Source: Methyloprofundus sedimenti (lineage in GTDB: Bacteria; Pseudomonadota; Gammaproteobacteria; Methylococcales; Methylomonadaceae). From it: a DNA stretch of 64,000 nt. The first letter of the stretch is position 1. Each line of letters opens with the position of its first letter. Of the stretch, positions 9,923 through 19,571 are shown one piece after another. The stretch spans positions 1,634,896-1,698,895 of the forward strand of contig NZ_LPUF01000001.1 of NCBI RefSeq assembly GCF_002072955.1, written 5' to 3'. The notes under the pieces were generated by a model. It saw only the letters and a list, made by a program, of their open reading frames with translations. It searched no databases and was not told where the DNA came from. Made by a program: the position numbers and the translations under genes.

Positions 9923-11449
9923 ATGGATCCGCGATTTTATAAGCAGCATGTGTGCGTATTGCTCCTGATTTTTATCAGTACTTTGACTGCAGGTTGCTCT
10001 TCAATCTTTGATGCCAGAAAACAGAAACAACCCTATATCAATACTTATTATTCAGGGAATGTAGCACTTGCAGCTAAGGACTTTACTAAAAAAAGTGAGG
10101 CTAGATCCGGTACCGGTGATGAATTAATGTGGTCGCTTGAAGCAGGAACCGCAAATTACACTGCTGGTGAATACCAGACCAGCATACGCGAGTTCGAACA
10201 ATGTGAAGCGCTGATTCAGGGTTTTGACCGGCGGGCCGTCATCAATGCCAGAGCAGCCGGTTCAGAAATTGGTTCTGCCCTGACTAATCCAAATGCTCTA
10301 CCTTTTCAAGGCATGTATCTGGACAGAGTCATGCTGAATGTCTATAAAGCACTGAATTATTTTGTACTGAATAACCCTGCCGATGCACAAGTTGAATTAC
10401 GTAGAATGCGTGAAGCGCAAAAGCAAGTGGTCAAAAAATTTGCTGATGAAATTCGTAACAGCCAGAAAGAAATAGAGGCACAAGTACAAAAAAACCAGCA
10501 ACAAAGCCGGTCTTTGGGTAATCAAAATACTCATATAGCTTTTAGTACCTTAGTAAAAAATCCCGCTGTTAATGAGGCCTACACCAGCTCAGCCAACAAA
10601 GCTAATAAACTCTATGGGAATCTATCCAATCCCTTTGTAAGTTATTTTTCAGCTTTAGGTTATTTAATTGAAAATAATTATGGCGAAGCGCTAGTAGATG
10701 TGCGTAATCTGTATAGAATGAACCCGGACAATCAATTGATTCAAAGAGATTATGTAAGTATTGCAAAACGAATAGGCAGTGAAATACCCATACAGCTGGC
10801 AAATATAGAGCCTTATGCATACCCGCTTAATAGTAAAATAGTATATTTTATTTTATTTAATGGCAGCGCTCCTGCGCTAAAACAGGAAAAATTTCAAATA
10901 ATTCTACCCTATGTAGGTTATACCGGAATAGCATTTCCCAGATACGAGTATTTTCCGGTTTTATTACCGGGACTGGATATTGATTACACTTATAATAAAC
11001 AACAGCAAACTTTGAGAACAGAACAGGTTGCGGATTTCGATGCCATCATGTCTCAGGAATACCATGATAAACTGCCATCGATGATTACCAGACTGGTTGT
11101 TTCAACCCTGACCAAAGAGCTGGCTAGTTATGCAATTGTCCATGCTACAAAGCATTCTGATAGCAATTATGGCAGGAACAACAATGCCGAGATTCTCGCC
11201 TATATACTGACAGGGATCTATAAGTTCACGTTTAATACCGCTGATACCAGAGGCTGGGAAACCTTGCCCAAGGAAGTGCAGGTAGCCCATGTGCCTATGC
11301 CGGATGATGGTGTATTAAAAATCAGCCCGACAGGCTCGACAGGGCTGGTTAAAGAGATAGCATTAAAACAAGATACTAATATCGCGATCGTCTATATTCG
11401 AGCCTTATCTGCAAATAAACTGATTTATAAGTTGATTGAATTACAATAA
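9923..11449 (+). CDS. COG3014-type outer-membrane lipoprotein
   Basis: The 508-residue protein has a lipoprotein signal (LLLIFISTLTAGCSS; cysteine at about residue 25). The N-terminal half is helical and repeat-like, with TPR-like features (YYSGNVALAAKDF, YTAGEYQTSIREFEQCEAL, LNYFVLNNPADAQVELRRM), a coiled-coil stretch around 165-200 (KEIEAQVQKNQQQ), then a beta-rich C-terminal half. This matches the uncharacterised COG3014 family. It is flanked by a CsgG-like gene and YcfL/LpoB-like genes on the same strand with short gaps, so it is probably part of one envelope complex. No enzymatic motif is visible. Confidence 0.8.
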   Translation: MDPRFYKQHVCVLLLIFISTLTAGCSSIFDARKQKQPYINTYYSGNVALAAKDFTKKSEARSGTGDELMWSLEAGTANYTAGEYQTSIREFEQCEALIQGFDRRAVINARAAGSEIGSALTNPNALPFQGMYLDRVMLNVYKALNYFVLNNPADAQVELRRMREAQKQVVKKFADEIRNSQKEIEAQVQKNQQQSRSLGNQNTHIAFSTLVKNPAVNEAYTSSANKANKLYGNLSNPFVSYFSALGYLIENNYGEALVDVRNLYRMNPDNQLIQRDYVSIAKRIGSEIPIQLANIEPYAYPLNSKIVYFILFNGSAPALKQEKFQIILPYVGYTGIAFPRYEYFPVLLPGLDIDYTYNKQQQTLRTEQVADFDAIMSQEYHDKLPSMITRLVVSTLTKELASYAIVHATKHSDSNYGRNNNAEILAYILTGIYKFTFNTADTRGWETLPKEVQVAHVPMPDDGVLKISPTGSTGLVKEIALKQDTNIAIVYIRALSANKLIYKLIELQ

Positions 11450-11503
11450 GTTTTCTAAGCTTATAAAAATGCATTTTATATGCCCTTTAGGATCTGACTA
11501 AAT

Positions 11504-11965
11504 ATGATAAAAATTTATATTATTACGCTAAGTTGTCTATTGCTTTTTGGTTGCCAGGCGACAGTCAATACAGTCGAAAATGAACAAAAAAGTATGCAGG
11601 TTGAAGCAGTAGATACCACCAAAGTGTCAACCGATACATTTCTTAAAAACCGTCTGGAAATCGTTGGTGTTGATAAAAGAGAGCTGGACGGCGGATTATT
11701 CAAAGTACAGGTTACTGCGCGGAATGTCAGAACCGGATTTTGGGCGCAGTTGGTATCCTGGTTTATGGGAGATAGCCCCTATCAGATTGCCTATCGTTTC
11801 ACATGGCTGGATATTAATGGAATGCAGGTTGATACTGCTACCAGCACCTGGATTCCAATCATGGTGATACCTGGTGATACGGTCAGGTTAAATGCAGTTT
11901 CTCCAAACCCCAGATGTAGGGATTTTACTTTGAGCATTAGAGAAAATGAAGCAGCAAGAAGTTAG
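11504..11965 (+). CDS. YcfL-like lipoprotein (DUF1425)
   Basis: The 153-residue protein has a lipoprotein signal peptide ending in LLLFGC (cysteine about residue 17), a linker, and a beta-sandwich domain with QVTARNVRTGFWAQLVSWF and YRFTWLDINGMQVDT, typical of YcfL/DUF1425. In E. coli ycfL lies immediately before lpoB, and the same order is seen here with the next gene, which supports both calls. It starts 54 bases after the COG3014-like gene. The molecular role of YcfL is not established. Confidence 0.85.
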   Translation: MIKIYIITLSCLLLFGCQATVNTVENEQKSMQVEAVDTTKVSTDTFLKNRLEIVGVDKRELDGGLFKVQVTARNVRTGFWAQLVSWFMGDSPYQIAYRFTWLDINGMQVDTATSTWIPIMVIPGDTVRLNAVSPNPRCRDFTLSIRENEAARS

Positions 11966-12016
11966 GGTCGGCGCCTTAAATTGAAAAATATGGCTTGTAA
12001 GAATATAGGAATAATA

Positions 12017-12631
12017 ATGAATAAAAAAATAATTTCACTGATTGGCGTTATCGGTACAGCGTTTTTTTTGACAGCCTGTGGTACTTCACCAGCTCGCATA
12101 GATGCGACCGGTAATGAAGGTTTGGTGACAGTCGATGAAGTTGATTTTAAGGACTGGCAAATTGCTGCTGAAAAAGGCATTAATTCTTTACTGGAATCGG
12201 GTGTGCTAAATCGATCAGACGGACGTAAAACTATATTGATGATCAGCACTGTAAAAAATGCCACAACACAGCATATCAATACTCGAATTCTTACTGATAA
12301 AATCAGACAGGCATTGTTACGTTCCGGAAAAGTGCTCACCACTACTGCTGTCGGTGGTAATGGTCCTGATGATGCGGCCAGCAAACAGGTACGCAGACTG
12401 GAAGAAGATGATATGTTTAATCAGTCGACAGTACAGAAACGTGGTACGGCGATAGCTCCCGATATGAGTCTTTCAGGTGAGATTGTACAGCAGACCAGTT
12501 CACTAGGTAGAATGCGCGAATCCTACTTTTTCTTTCATATGGCTCTAACCGACCTGACTACAGGTTTGGCTGTCTGGGAAGATAATGTGGAAATTGCAAA
12601 GCAAGGCAAGCGGCCATTGCTGGGCTGGTAA
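12017..12631 (+). CDS. lpoB: Penicillin-binding-protein activator LpoB-like lipoprotein
   Basis: LpoB is an outer-membrane lipoprotein that reaches through the peptidoglycan to activate PBP1b. The better start is the ATG at 12017 (MNKKIISLIGVIGTAFFLTACG), preceded by AGGA; this gives 204 residues with a clean lipobox (LTAC). The domain contains GRKTILMISTVKNATTQHINTRILTDKIRQAL and ends in VWEDNVEIAKQGKRPLLGW, characteristic of LpoB. Together with the YcfL-like gene before it, it forms the conserved ycfL-lpoB pair. PBP1b is not encoded in this window. Confidence 0.87.
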   Translation: MNKKIISLIGVIGTAFFLTACGTSPARIDATGNEGLVTVDEVDFKDWQIAAEKGINSLLESGVLNRSDGRKTILMISTVKNATTQHINTRILTDKIRQALLRSGKVLTTTAVGGNGPDDAASKQVRRLEEDDMFNQSTVQKRGTAIAPDMSLSGEIVQQTSSLGRMRESYFFFHMALTDLTTGLAVWEDNVEIAKQGKRPLLGW

Positions 12632-12787
12632 CTGAAGGAGCAGACATATCAAATAATTATACACGCCGGCAGGACTCATAAACGCTGGGCAATGACTTTT
12701 CACTACAAAACATGAATATTTCTCATAATAGAGATTTCTTCATTTATAGACGAGAATGACGACTTTTTTTATAAATTCAAACAATCA

Positions 12788-13510
12788 ATGAAGAAAATAT
12801 TTAATAAAAGCTTTATCACTAATTTTCTTGCGGCAGTTATTATTGCTGCAGGGTATTTTTCACCTGTCTATGCTGATCTCATTAAAGCTATTGGTTTTTT
12901 TGCCTTGTCGGGTGCCCTGACAAACTGGATAGCGATTCATATGTTATTTGAAAAAGTACCTTTTTTATATGGCTCAGGGATTATTCCCAATCGCTTTGAG
13001 GAGTTTAAAGGGTCTATTAAGCATTTGATGATGTGCCAGTTTTTTACTGTGGAAAATATTGAGCATTTTATTGAAACTGAAGAGCAGGAAGGCGAGAAGG
13101 TATTGAATCTTGAGCCTTTATTGGCGGCTGTTGATTACGATCGCATTTTTGAGAGTTTAATTACTTCGATTATGGAATCTTCATTTGGAGCGATGTTACA
13201 AATGATGGGCGGTGAAGAAGCATTAATTCCATTAAAAGAGCCATTTACGGCTAAAATGCAAGTAACTTTAACAGAGATGGTTGAGTCAGATAAATTTAAG
13301 GCCGCTTTAAAACAGGGCCTAAATGCACATCAAATTGGTGAAGATATTATTAGTAAAATTGAAACTGTGATTGATAAACGCCTGGCTGAATTAACTCCGC
13401 AGACAGTTAAAGAAATGGTACAGCAAATTATCCACGAACACCTAGGCTGGTTAGTCGTCTGGGGTGGTTTGTTTGGTGGTATTATGGGCGCAGCTTTTTA
13501 TTTTGTTTAG
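12788..13510 (+). CDS. DUF445-family membrane protein
   Basis: The 240-residue protein has one or two N-terminal hydrophobic segments (about 10-50), the conserved ALTNWIAIHMLFEKVPFLYGSGIIPNRF region of DUF445, a soluble helical middle part, and a C-terminal membrane segment (LGWLVVWGGLFGGIMGAAF). Both ends are thus probably membrane-anchored with the middle on one side. The family is widespread and its biochemical role is unknown. It is separated from lpoB by 156 bases and convergent with the M48 protease gene. Confidence 0.85.
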   Translation: MKKIFNKSFITNFLAAVIIAAGYFSPVYADLIKAIGFFALSGALTNWIAIHMLFEKVPFLYGSGIIPNRFEEFKGSIKHLMMCQFFTVENIEHFIETEEQEGEKVLNLEPLLAAVDYDRIFESLITSIMESSFGAMLQMMGGEEALIPLKEPFTAKMQVTLTEMVESDKFKAALKQGLNAHQIGEDIISKIETVIDKRLAELTPQTVKEMVQQIIHEHLGWLVVWGGLFGGIMGAAFYFV

Positions 13511-13559
13511 ACTTTTGATGCTTTGTACTGCATTCAGTTGTAAGCAAAAAAATCATAAA

Positions 13560-15023
13560 CTATTCCTGCAGTTGTTTAAGTGCCAGTATTTGTGCGGTAA
13601 AGAAACTTAAACGATCTTCTAATATTGATGACAGATAAAAATTGAGCCCTTTATCTTTTTGGGCTAATTTTATTTGCATGATGGCTGCATCTGTTTGACC
13701 TATGGCATACAAGTATTCAGCCATATAACGATGCAAATTGACATTTTCGCCCAGGTCGCCATAGGCTCTGGCAAGCAACAGGTAGTAGTTGGGATAATTT
13801 TGATAACGGTAATCAATTAATCTTAGGTGTTGCAGCGCAAGCTTGGGTTGCCTGGATCTTAATAAAATTGAAATGTATTCAAACTGATATTCTGCATTGT
13901 CCGGGTACTGTTGTTGCAGTTGTAGGTAGCGTTTTTTTGCGCTTTCGAAATCTTGTTGATTAACGGCTACCTGAGCTAAAGCCGTTAAGTATTCTCTTTG
14001 TTTGGGGTAACGCTGGTTAAGGCTCGAAAAAATTGCTTCTGCTTCGGCAAACCGTTGTTTTTTTATAAAAGTGAGTCCTAATCCATATTGTATGGCAGCA
14101 CGCTGTTCTGCAGTGCCTTGATCTAATTTACTTTGAAAATAACGCACTAAATCATCCTGATTTGTATTTTCTGAGTCTATGCGTAGTTTTGCCTTTATCA
14201 GGCGATAGTTTTGTGAATCCGGGGTTTGGCGATAAGGGTATTTTTCCGCTCGACCTCGAGTGTCAGATATACGTGATGAGGTAATAGGGTGAGTTCTTAA
14301 GAATTCAGGGGCACCCTCACCGTAATAGCGGCTAGCATATTGCAGTTTTTCAAAAAAAGCAGGCATGCTGCGCGGATCAAAACCAGAGCGTTCTAAGGTC
14401 TTTATGCCGATTCTATCTGCTTCTTGCTCATTATCACGAGTAAAGTCAATTTGCATTTGTATACTTCCAGCCTGTATGGCTGATAATGCTCCAATACCTA
14501 CTTCAGGAGCTTGCGTTGCAACAACAATAGCTGCAATCATGGCTGCGGCGGCTGGTAATGACATGCGGCTACTTGCTTCATAAGATCGGTAGATATGGCG
14601 TTGGGTGACGTGAGCAATCTCATGAGCCATAACTGAAGCGAGTTCGCTTTCTGAATCGCTATTTAAAATAAGTCCTGAATTGACGCCTATATAACCGCCT
14701 GGCCCCGCAAATGCATTGATATCATCGGATAAAACTACAAAAAAATAGAATTCTTGTGTAGGGTTGTCACTATTAGAAACCAGCGTTTGGCCAAGCGTTT
14801 GAATATAGTGTTGCACATCTGGATCAAGACTAATATCCAATTGTGAGCGTATATTGCGAAAGAAAGACTCACCTAGTATTTTTTCCTGGGCAGGGGAAAT
14901 CAGAGTGCCCGTTGAATCTCCCATGTCGGGTAGTTGTAGCTCATCAGCCGTGCTGGCAGTGCTTAAAAATAAATTGAGAGTAAGCAAAGCAAAAAGCAAT
15001 GGATATTTATTTAGCTTCATCAA
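13560..15023 (-). CDS. bepA: BepA/YfgC-like periplasmic M48 metalloprotease with TPR repeats
   Basis: BepA-type proteins help assemble outer-membrane proteins such as LptD and degrade misassembled ones. The 487-residue protein has a signal peptide (MMKLNKYPLLFALLTLNLFLSTASTA), a peptidase domain (about 35-270) with the zinc motif HEIAH in VMAHEIAHVTQRH and the downstream ligand in DNEQEADRIG, then a TPR region (about 300-487). This two-part layout and the length match BepA. It is a single gene, divergent from tusD. Confidence 0.93.
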   Translation of the reverse strand: MMKLNKYPLLFALLTLNLFLSTASTADELQLPDMGDSTGTLISPAQEKILGESFFRNIRSQLDISLDPDVQHYIQTLGQTLVSNSDNPTQEFYFFVVLSDDINAFAGPGGYIGVNSGLILNSDSESELASVMAHEIAHVTQRHIYRSYEASSRMSLPAAAAMIAAIVVATQAPEVGIGALSAIQAGSIQMQIDFTRDNEQEADRIGIKTLERSGFDPRSMPAFFEKLQYASRYYGEGAPEFLRTHPITSSRISDTRGRAEKYPYRQTPDSQNYRLIKAKLRIDSENTNQDDLVRYFQSKLDQGTAEQRAAIQYGLGLTFIKKQRFAEAEAIFSSLNQRYPKQREYLTALAQVAVNQQDFESAKKRYLQLQQQYPDNAEYQFEYISILLRSRQPKLALQHLRLIDYRYQNYPNYYLLLARAYGDLGENVNLHRYMAEYLYAIGQTDAAIMQIKLAQKDKGLNFYLSSILEDRLSFFTAQILALKQLQE

Positions 15024-15152
15024 GTGATAGACTCATTTTCTCATTTTAGGATAGGATTTTTTGAGATTACTATATTTAAGTGTAATCGTCATTATTGTGT
15101 ATGATATTGTACTCAATGTTAATTTATCTTTCTTGATTCAAAGCGATTAATA

Positions 15153-15542
15153 ATGAAATACACCATCCAGATCAACTCTAGTCCCTACCAGTCTAATAGC
15201 ACTGAAACTGCATATCAATTTATTAAAAGTACTTTAGACATGGGGCATGAAGTGTTACGCGTGTTTTTTTATCAGGAGGGGGCGTATCATGCGTTTCGCT
15301 TTGCAACTCCGCCCGATGATGAAGTGCAGATAGTTAGTCGCTGGAGTGCATTGGCACGTGACTATGATATAGATCTAGTCGTGTGTATTTCTGCTGCACA
15401 ACGGCGCGGTTTGTTAGCAAGTAATGAGGCTAAACGTCAAGGAAAAGTAGATAATGATGTTGCTGATGGCTTCCGTATTGCTGGTCTGGGGCTGTGGGTT
15501 GAAGCAATACTGGAAGCTGACAGGTTTATTGAATTTGGTTAA
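15153..15542 (+). CDS. tusD: Sulfur relay protein TusD / DsrE family
   Basis: TusD accepts persulfide sulfur from TusA and passes it on in the TusBCD complex, feeding 2-thiolation of the tRNA wobble uridine by MnmA; close DsrE relatives act in sulfur oxidation. The 129-residue protein has the DsrE fold, and Cys78 in LVVCISAAQRRG sits at the same position as the active cysteine of E. coli TusD. Its usual partners tusC and tusB are not next to it; a tusB-like gene lies 33 kb away at 48512. The gene is single, ending shortly before a UUCG hairpin and the convergent purF. Confidence 0.9.
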   Translation: MKYTIQINSSPYQSNSTETAYQFIKSTLDMGHEVLRVFFYQEGAYHAFRFATPPDDEVQIVSRWSALARDYDIDLVVCISAAQRRGLLASNEAKRQGKVDNDVADGFRIAGLGLWVEAILEADRFIEFG

Positions 15543-15593
15543 AGATCAGGCAGAGTTGAATTTATTTCATTATGGTGGGCTTAAAGTTAAAGT

Positions 15594-15611
15594 AGCGGAC
15601 TTCGGTCCGCT
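15594..15611. repeat. Perfect GC-rich hairpin with a TTCG tetraloop, between tusD and purF
   Basis: AGCGGAC and GTCCGCT (7 bp) flank TTCG, giving the exceptionally stable C(UUCG)G loop. No T-run follows on the plus strand. It lies between the convergent tusD and purF ends, so it could stop or stabilise either transcript, and it resembles the GCGGACTTNAGTCCGC-type palindromes seen elsewhere in the window. Confidence 0.7.
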
Positions 15612-15626
15612 CAGAAATGCTATACA

Positions 15627-17135
15627 TTATTTAGAGTTATGCATATCTATACTGGCAGTCTGTATTAGCTGGTCAGCCTGGGCCGCATCATTACGCAGAA
15701 CTTCTATGTTGTGTAGATAGTCATCATCAATATCACCTGTAATATAATGATGATCAAAGCAGGAGGTATCAAAATGTTTAATGTCAGTATTCCCTTTGCG
15801 CACCGAGTCGATTAAGTCTTGCAAATCCTGATAGATCATCTTGTCAGCACCAATGGCGGCACAGACTTCTTCATCAGTACGGTTGTGGGCAATAAGTTCA
15901 TTGGCTGCAGGCATGTCAATACCATACACATTGGGATAACGTACAGCAGGCGCAGCAGAAGCAAAATAAACTTTTTTAGCACCTGCATCCCTTGCCATCA
16001 TGATGATTTGTTCTGATGTGGTACCGCGTACAATCGAATCATCAACTAATAAAACATTTTTACCTTCAAATTCCAGGCCGATTGCATTCAGTTTCTGACG
16101 CACTGATTTCTTGCGCATTTGTTGCCCAGGCATAATAAAAGTTCGGCCTATGTAGCGATTTTTTATAAATCCCTCACGGTATTTAACGCCGAGTGTATGT
16201 GCCATTTCCATGGCTGAAGTACGACTGGTATCAGGAATCGGGATAACTACATCAATGTCATGATCAGGCCATTCTTTGATAATTTTCTTTGCTAATTTGT
16301 CGCCCATACGTAAACGCGCTTTGTAGACTGAGACATTATCAATGATTGAATCAGGGCGGGCAAAATAAACGTATTCAAAAATACACGGGCAATGGTCAAT
16401 AATCTCAGAACATTGTTGCGTATGCAGTTTTCCGGATTGTTCAATAAATACGGCTTCCCCGGGTGCTATATCACGGATAAGTTCAAACCCCAAGGCATCA
16501 AGAGCAACACTTTCCGAGGCTATCATATATTCGGAGCCCAGTTCAGTCTTGCGTTCGCCAAAGATGATAGGACGGATGCCGTGTGGATCTCTGAAACCTA
16601 TAATACCAATACGTGGAATCATTATGACAACAGCATATGCACCTTTACAGCGCCGATGTACACCTTCAACGGCTTTAAAAATATCATTTTTATTGAGTTC
16701 TAATTTACCCAGTTGCTGCAATTCGTGAGCAAAGATATTTAATAGCACTTCAGAATCAGAATTGGTATTCAGATGACGTTGATCTTGAATGAATAGCTCT
16801 TTTTTTAATTGCTTTGTGTTAGTCAGGTTACCATTGTGAGCCAGAGTAATTCCAAAAGGTGAATTGACATAAAAGGGTTGAGCCTCGGATGAGCTGGAGC
16901 AGCCAGCCGTTGGATAACGCACATGAGCTATGCCCATATTGCCTTTTAGCTTGACCATTTGTTCTGCAGTAAAGACATCACGAGTTAAGCCATTATCTTT
17001 GCGTAAATGTAAGCGTCCGTTTTCACATGTCACAATTCCTGCCGCATCTTGCCCTCTGTGCTGTAGCACAGTTAATGCATCATAGAGATCTTGATTTACA
17101 TTTTGATGGGAAACAATCCCCGCAATACCACACAT
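15627..17135 (-). CDS. purF: Amidophosphoribosyltransferase PurF
   Basis: PurF makes phosphoribosylamine from PRPP and glutamine, the first committed step of purine synthesis. The 502-residue protein begins [11 protein letters not shown], so Cys2 becomes the N-terminal nucleophile of the glutaminase domain after Met removal, with no propeptide. The C-terminal phosphoribosyltransferase domain has the PRPP loop [14 protein letters not shown] (about 360-373). Length matches the proteobacterial form. It ends the trpF-trpB-trpA-accD-folC-SPOR-cvpA-purF minus-strand array, a well-known gammaproteobacterial order, and is 23 bases downstream of cvpA. Confidence 0.98.
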   Translation of the reverse strand: MCGIAGIVSHQNVNQDLYDALTVLQHRGQDAAGIVTCENGRLHLRKDNGLTRDVFTAEQMVKLKGNMGIAHVRYPTAGCSSSSEAQPFYVNSPFGITLAHNGNLTNTKQLKKELFIQDQRHLNTNSDSEVLLNIFAHELQQLGKLELNKNDIFKAVEGVHRRCKGAYAVVIMIPRIGIIGFRDPHGIRPIIFGERKTELGSEYMIASESVALDALGFELIRDIAPGEAVFIEQSGKLHTQQCSEIIDHCPCIFEYVYFARPDSIIDNVSVYKARLRMGDKLAKKIIKEWPDHDIDVVIPIPDTSRTSAMEMAHTLGVKYREGFIKNRYIGRTFIMPGQQMRKKSVRQKLNAIGLEFEGKNVLLVDDSIVRGTTSEQIIMMARDAGAKKVYFASAAPAVRYPNVYGIDMPAANELIAHNRTDEEVCAAIGADKMIYQDLQDLIDSVRKGNTDIKHFDTSCFDHHYITGDIDDDYLHNIEVLRNDAAQADQLIQTASIDMHNSK

Positions 17136-17158
17136 GTTTTTTCCTGGTTTTATATAAG

Positions 17159-17650
17159 TTATTGAAAATTTAAATAGTCTGCAATACCTTCAGGTATATG
17201 TGTTTTTAACCAGACTGCTAATAGTTGAAAATGCGGTAGCAGTTGTGATTTTTGCCACCATGAACTTTCAGGAACAGGAGTTAAGCCAGCTAACATGACC
17301 AACAGAATAATGATTATACCCCCTCGAGCTATACCAAAAATCAGACCCGCTAAGCGGTCAGTTCCAGTTAGTCCGGTATTTTTAATTAAGGCACCGAGTA
17401 ATTTATTGATAATTGCGCCGACAATTAAAGTTAATATAAACAGCAATATAAAAGCTGTCGCAATTCTTGCATTAGCGTGGGTTATAGTGCTTTCAAAAAA
17501 AGTGGCAAAGGGGAGACAAAAATTAAAGCCCACCCAGGCGGCTACGCCCCATATAACCAGAGCAAATGCCTCTCTAATCAAGCCTCTGAAAAGACCTATT
17601 ATTAGTGAAATACTGATTAAGCCAATAATGGCATAGTCTATCCAGATCAT
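17159..17650 (-). CDS. cvpA: CvpA family membrane protein
   Basis: The 163-residue protein has four hydrophobic segments (about 4-20, 25-45, 62-85, 100-125) with the family phrase [15 protein letters not shown], followed by a short C-terminal soluble tail. CvpA was named for colicin V production and is linked to envelope tolerance; its biochemical role is uncertain. Position directly upstream of purF is the classic cvpA-purF arrangement. It starts 8 bases after the SPOR-domain gene. Confidence 0.94.
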   Translation of the reverse strand: MIWIDYAIIGLISISLIIGLFRGLIREAFALVIWGVAAWVGFNFCLPFATFFESTITHANARIATAFILLFILTLIVGAIINKLLGALIKNTGLTGTDRLAGLIFGIARGGIIIILLVMLAGLTPVPESSWWQKSQLLPHFQLLAVWLKTHIPEGIADYLNFQ

Positions 17651-17658
17651 TATTATCT

Positions 17659-18159
17659 CTATTCAGAAATCAGTAGAGTTTTTACTTTATACTGTACTTC
17701 GAGTTGCTGCTGGGTTTTTAATGCAACTTTTTCATCTAATTCCGGACCAACACGTAGTCGATATAAGGTACCTTGATCAGTGGTCACTGAATCTACGTAG
17801 GCGGTAAACTTACTTTTACGCAATTTATCCCGAAACTCAATAGCATTTTGTTCCTGACTGAAGCTCCCTACTTGAATGATCCAGCTTTTAAGACCGGTAT
17901 TTTCGGCTGATTGATTAATGCTTTCGGCCTGCAGATTAACTTGGGCAGGTATAGGTTTTGACAAGACTTGATCCGTTGTTTTGGGGATATTGTCCAGTAA
18001 AGGCTGAAAATCTTCTTTAGGTTCCTGAGGTAATGCAAGCTCATTCATGTATAAGTCAACATCTGATACCGGGTCATCAAATATCATGGGAACAAAAATG
18101 GCCGCGAGGGCAGTGATAACAATCGCTCCTACAATTCTTTGCTTTAATATAACGTTCAT
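17659..18159 (-). CDS. SPOR-domain protein (DedD-like)
   Basis: The 166-residue protein has one N-terminal membrane anchor (IVGAIVITALAAIFVPMIF), a short periplasmic linker (about 35-85), and a C-terminal SPOR domain (about 88-166; LKSWIIQVGSFSQEQNAIEF, TLYRLRVGPELDEKVA) that binds denuded septal peptidoglycan. The layout matches DedD, an inner-membrane division-associated protein. It lies between folC (one base gap) and cvpA (8 bases), the usual DedD locus in gammaproteobacteria. Confidence 0.9.
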   Translation of the reverse strand: MNVILKQRIVGAIVITALAAIFVPMIFDDPVSDVDLYMNELALPQEPKEDFQPLLDNIPKTTDQVLSKPIPAQVNLQAESINQSAENTGLKSWIIQVGSFSQEQNAIEFRDKLRKSKFTAYVDSVTTDQGTLYRLRVGPELDEKVALKTQQQLEVQYKVKTLLISE

Positions 18160-18160
18160 A

Positions 18161-19444
18161 CTATTGTCCTCGTGGCTTGCTAAAATGTGTTAAATATTCA
18201 GAGACCAGAAAAAAAGAGCCAAAAATTAATATAATACCATGATCAGATTGTGCCTTATCTTTGGCTGCTGAGTAAGCGGCCAGGAAGTCTTTAAATCCAA
18301 AGCTTACCTGATCAATATTACATTGTTGGAAAGCATCTTTCAGCTCAGTTTCTTTAATGGTCCTTGGGTTGTTTAACGGTGAAATATACCAGTGTTTGAT
18401 AAATGGTTGCATAAGACTAATAACTCCCGTTATATCTTTATCATTCATCATGGTGAAAATGGCATGTACCGGGGTTTTCTGAAACTCGCTCTGTAAATGA
18501 TCGGTTAAAGTCTGAGCTGCTTGAGGATTATGGCTGACATCTAATAAAACCGGGGGATCAGACTTAATGAGTTGAAATCGTCCCGGTAGATTAACGCTGC
18601 TGAGCCCTTGTTTGATCGCTTCTTCGCTGACAGATAGTTTAGCCTGCAAATTCTCAATGGCAGTCAAAACAGAGGAAGCATTTCTATATTGATGTTCGCC
18701 TTTTAAATGAGGTGCAGGTAAATTGTTTAAATGTTTATTACCGTACTGCCAGTTCCAGCTGGTCCCATTTTTGTGATAAGTAAATTCATGCCCAAGGCGT
18801 AATAGCTTCGCATTAATATTCAGAGCATAGTCAATTAAGGAGTTGGGTGGGTCCAGGTCACCTATAATAGCCGCTATATTAGTGCGAAACACACCTGCTT
18901 TTTCATAAGCAATCTCTTCGCGAGTCTCGCCTAACCAGGAGGTATGATCTATGGATATGGTAGTGACGATAGCGGCATCGGAATCAATAATATTGACAGC
19001 GTCAAGACGGCCACCCAGACCTACTTCTAATAATTGTATATCAAGATTTGAACGGGAAAATATATCTAAAGCAGCCAAAGTTCCAAATTCAAAATAGCTC
19101 AGCGAAATATTTTCTCTCACCGCCTCTATGCGCTCAAAAGCAGCACAGATTAGTTCATCACTAACAGCGACAGCATTAATTTTAATACGCTCGTTATAAT
19201 CAATAATATGAGGAGAGGTGTAGGCACCCACTCTTAAGCCCTGAGCAAGATAAATCGCTTCCAGAAAAGCGATGCTGGAACCTTTGCCGTTAGTGCCCGC
19301 GACTGTGATGGTGGCAGGCTTTTTAAGCGCAGAAATATTCAGGGCATTAAAAACCTGGGTTACTCTGTCCAAGCCTAGATCAATACTACGTGGATGCAGG
19401 TTTTCTTGCCAGCTTAGCCAACCTTTCAGGGTATCAAAATGCAT
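18161..19444 (-). CDS. folC: Bifunctional dihydrofolate / folylpolyglutamate synthase FolC
   Basis: FolC adds glutamate to dihydropteroate and then to tetrahydrofolate. The 427-residue protein has the ATP-binding loop GTNGKGSSIAFLEA (about 50-63), SPHIIDYNERI, and the Mur-ligase-like central and C-terminal domains (LLEVGLGGRLDAVNII, LLDVSHNPQAAQTL). Length is normal. It lies between accD and the SPOR gene. The window also has a folP and archaeal-type pterin genes; FolC here is the ordinary folate enzyme. Confidence 0.97.
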   Translation of the reverse strand: MHFDTLKGWLSWQENLHPRSIDLGLDRVTQVFNALNISALKKPATITVAGTNGKGSSIAFLEAIYLAQGLRVGAYTSPHIIDYNERIKINAVAVSDELICAAFERIEAVRENISLSYFEFGTLAALDIFSRSNLDIQLLEVGLGGRLDAVNIIDSDAAIVTTISIDHTSWLGETREEIAYEKAGVFRTNIAAIIGDLDPPNSLIDYALNINAKLLRLGHEFTYHKNGTSWNWQYGNKHLNNLPAPHLKGEHQYRNASSVLTAIENLQAKLSVSEEAIKQGLSSVNLPGRFQLIKSDPPVLLDVSHNPQAAQTLTDHLQSEFQKTPVHAIFTMMNDKDITGVISLMQPFIKHWYISPLNNPRTIKETELKDAFQQCNIDQVSFGFKDFLAAYSAAKDKAQSDHGIILIFGSFFLVSEYLTHFSKPRGQ

Positions 19445-19571
19445 AATAAAAAATGATTATCAAGCAGAGTAGTTTTATGCCTTCCACACTAAGAGTACAT
19501 CATAATTAGCATATATCTTTACACCAAGACCAGTGTTGTAAGGTATTAAAATAGAATGTGTGAAAATCGTA

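Noticed and set aside
15454-15720. 88-codon frame overlapping tusD and the purF end
   Set aside because: It overlaps tusD and purF in other frames, has no ribosome site and encodes no recognisable protein.
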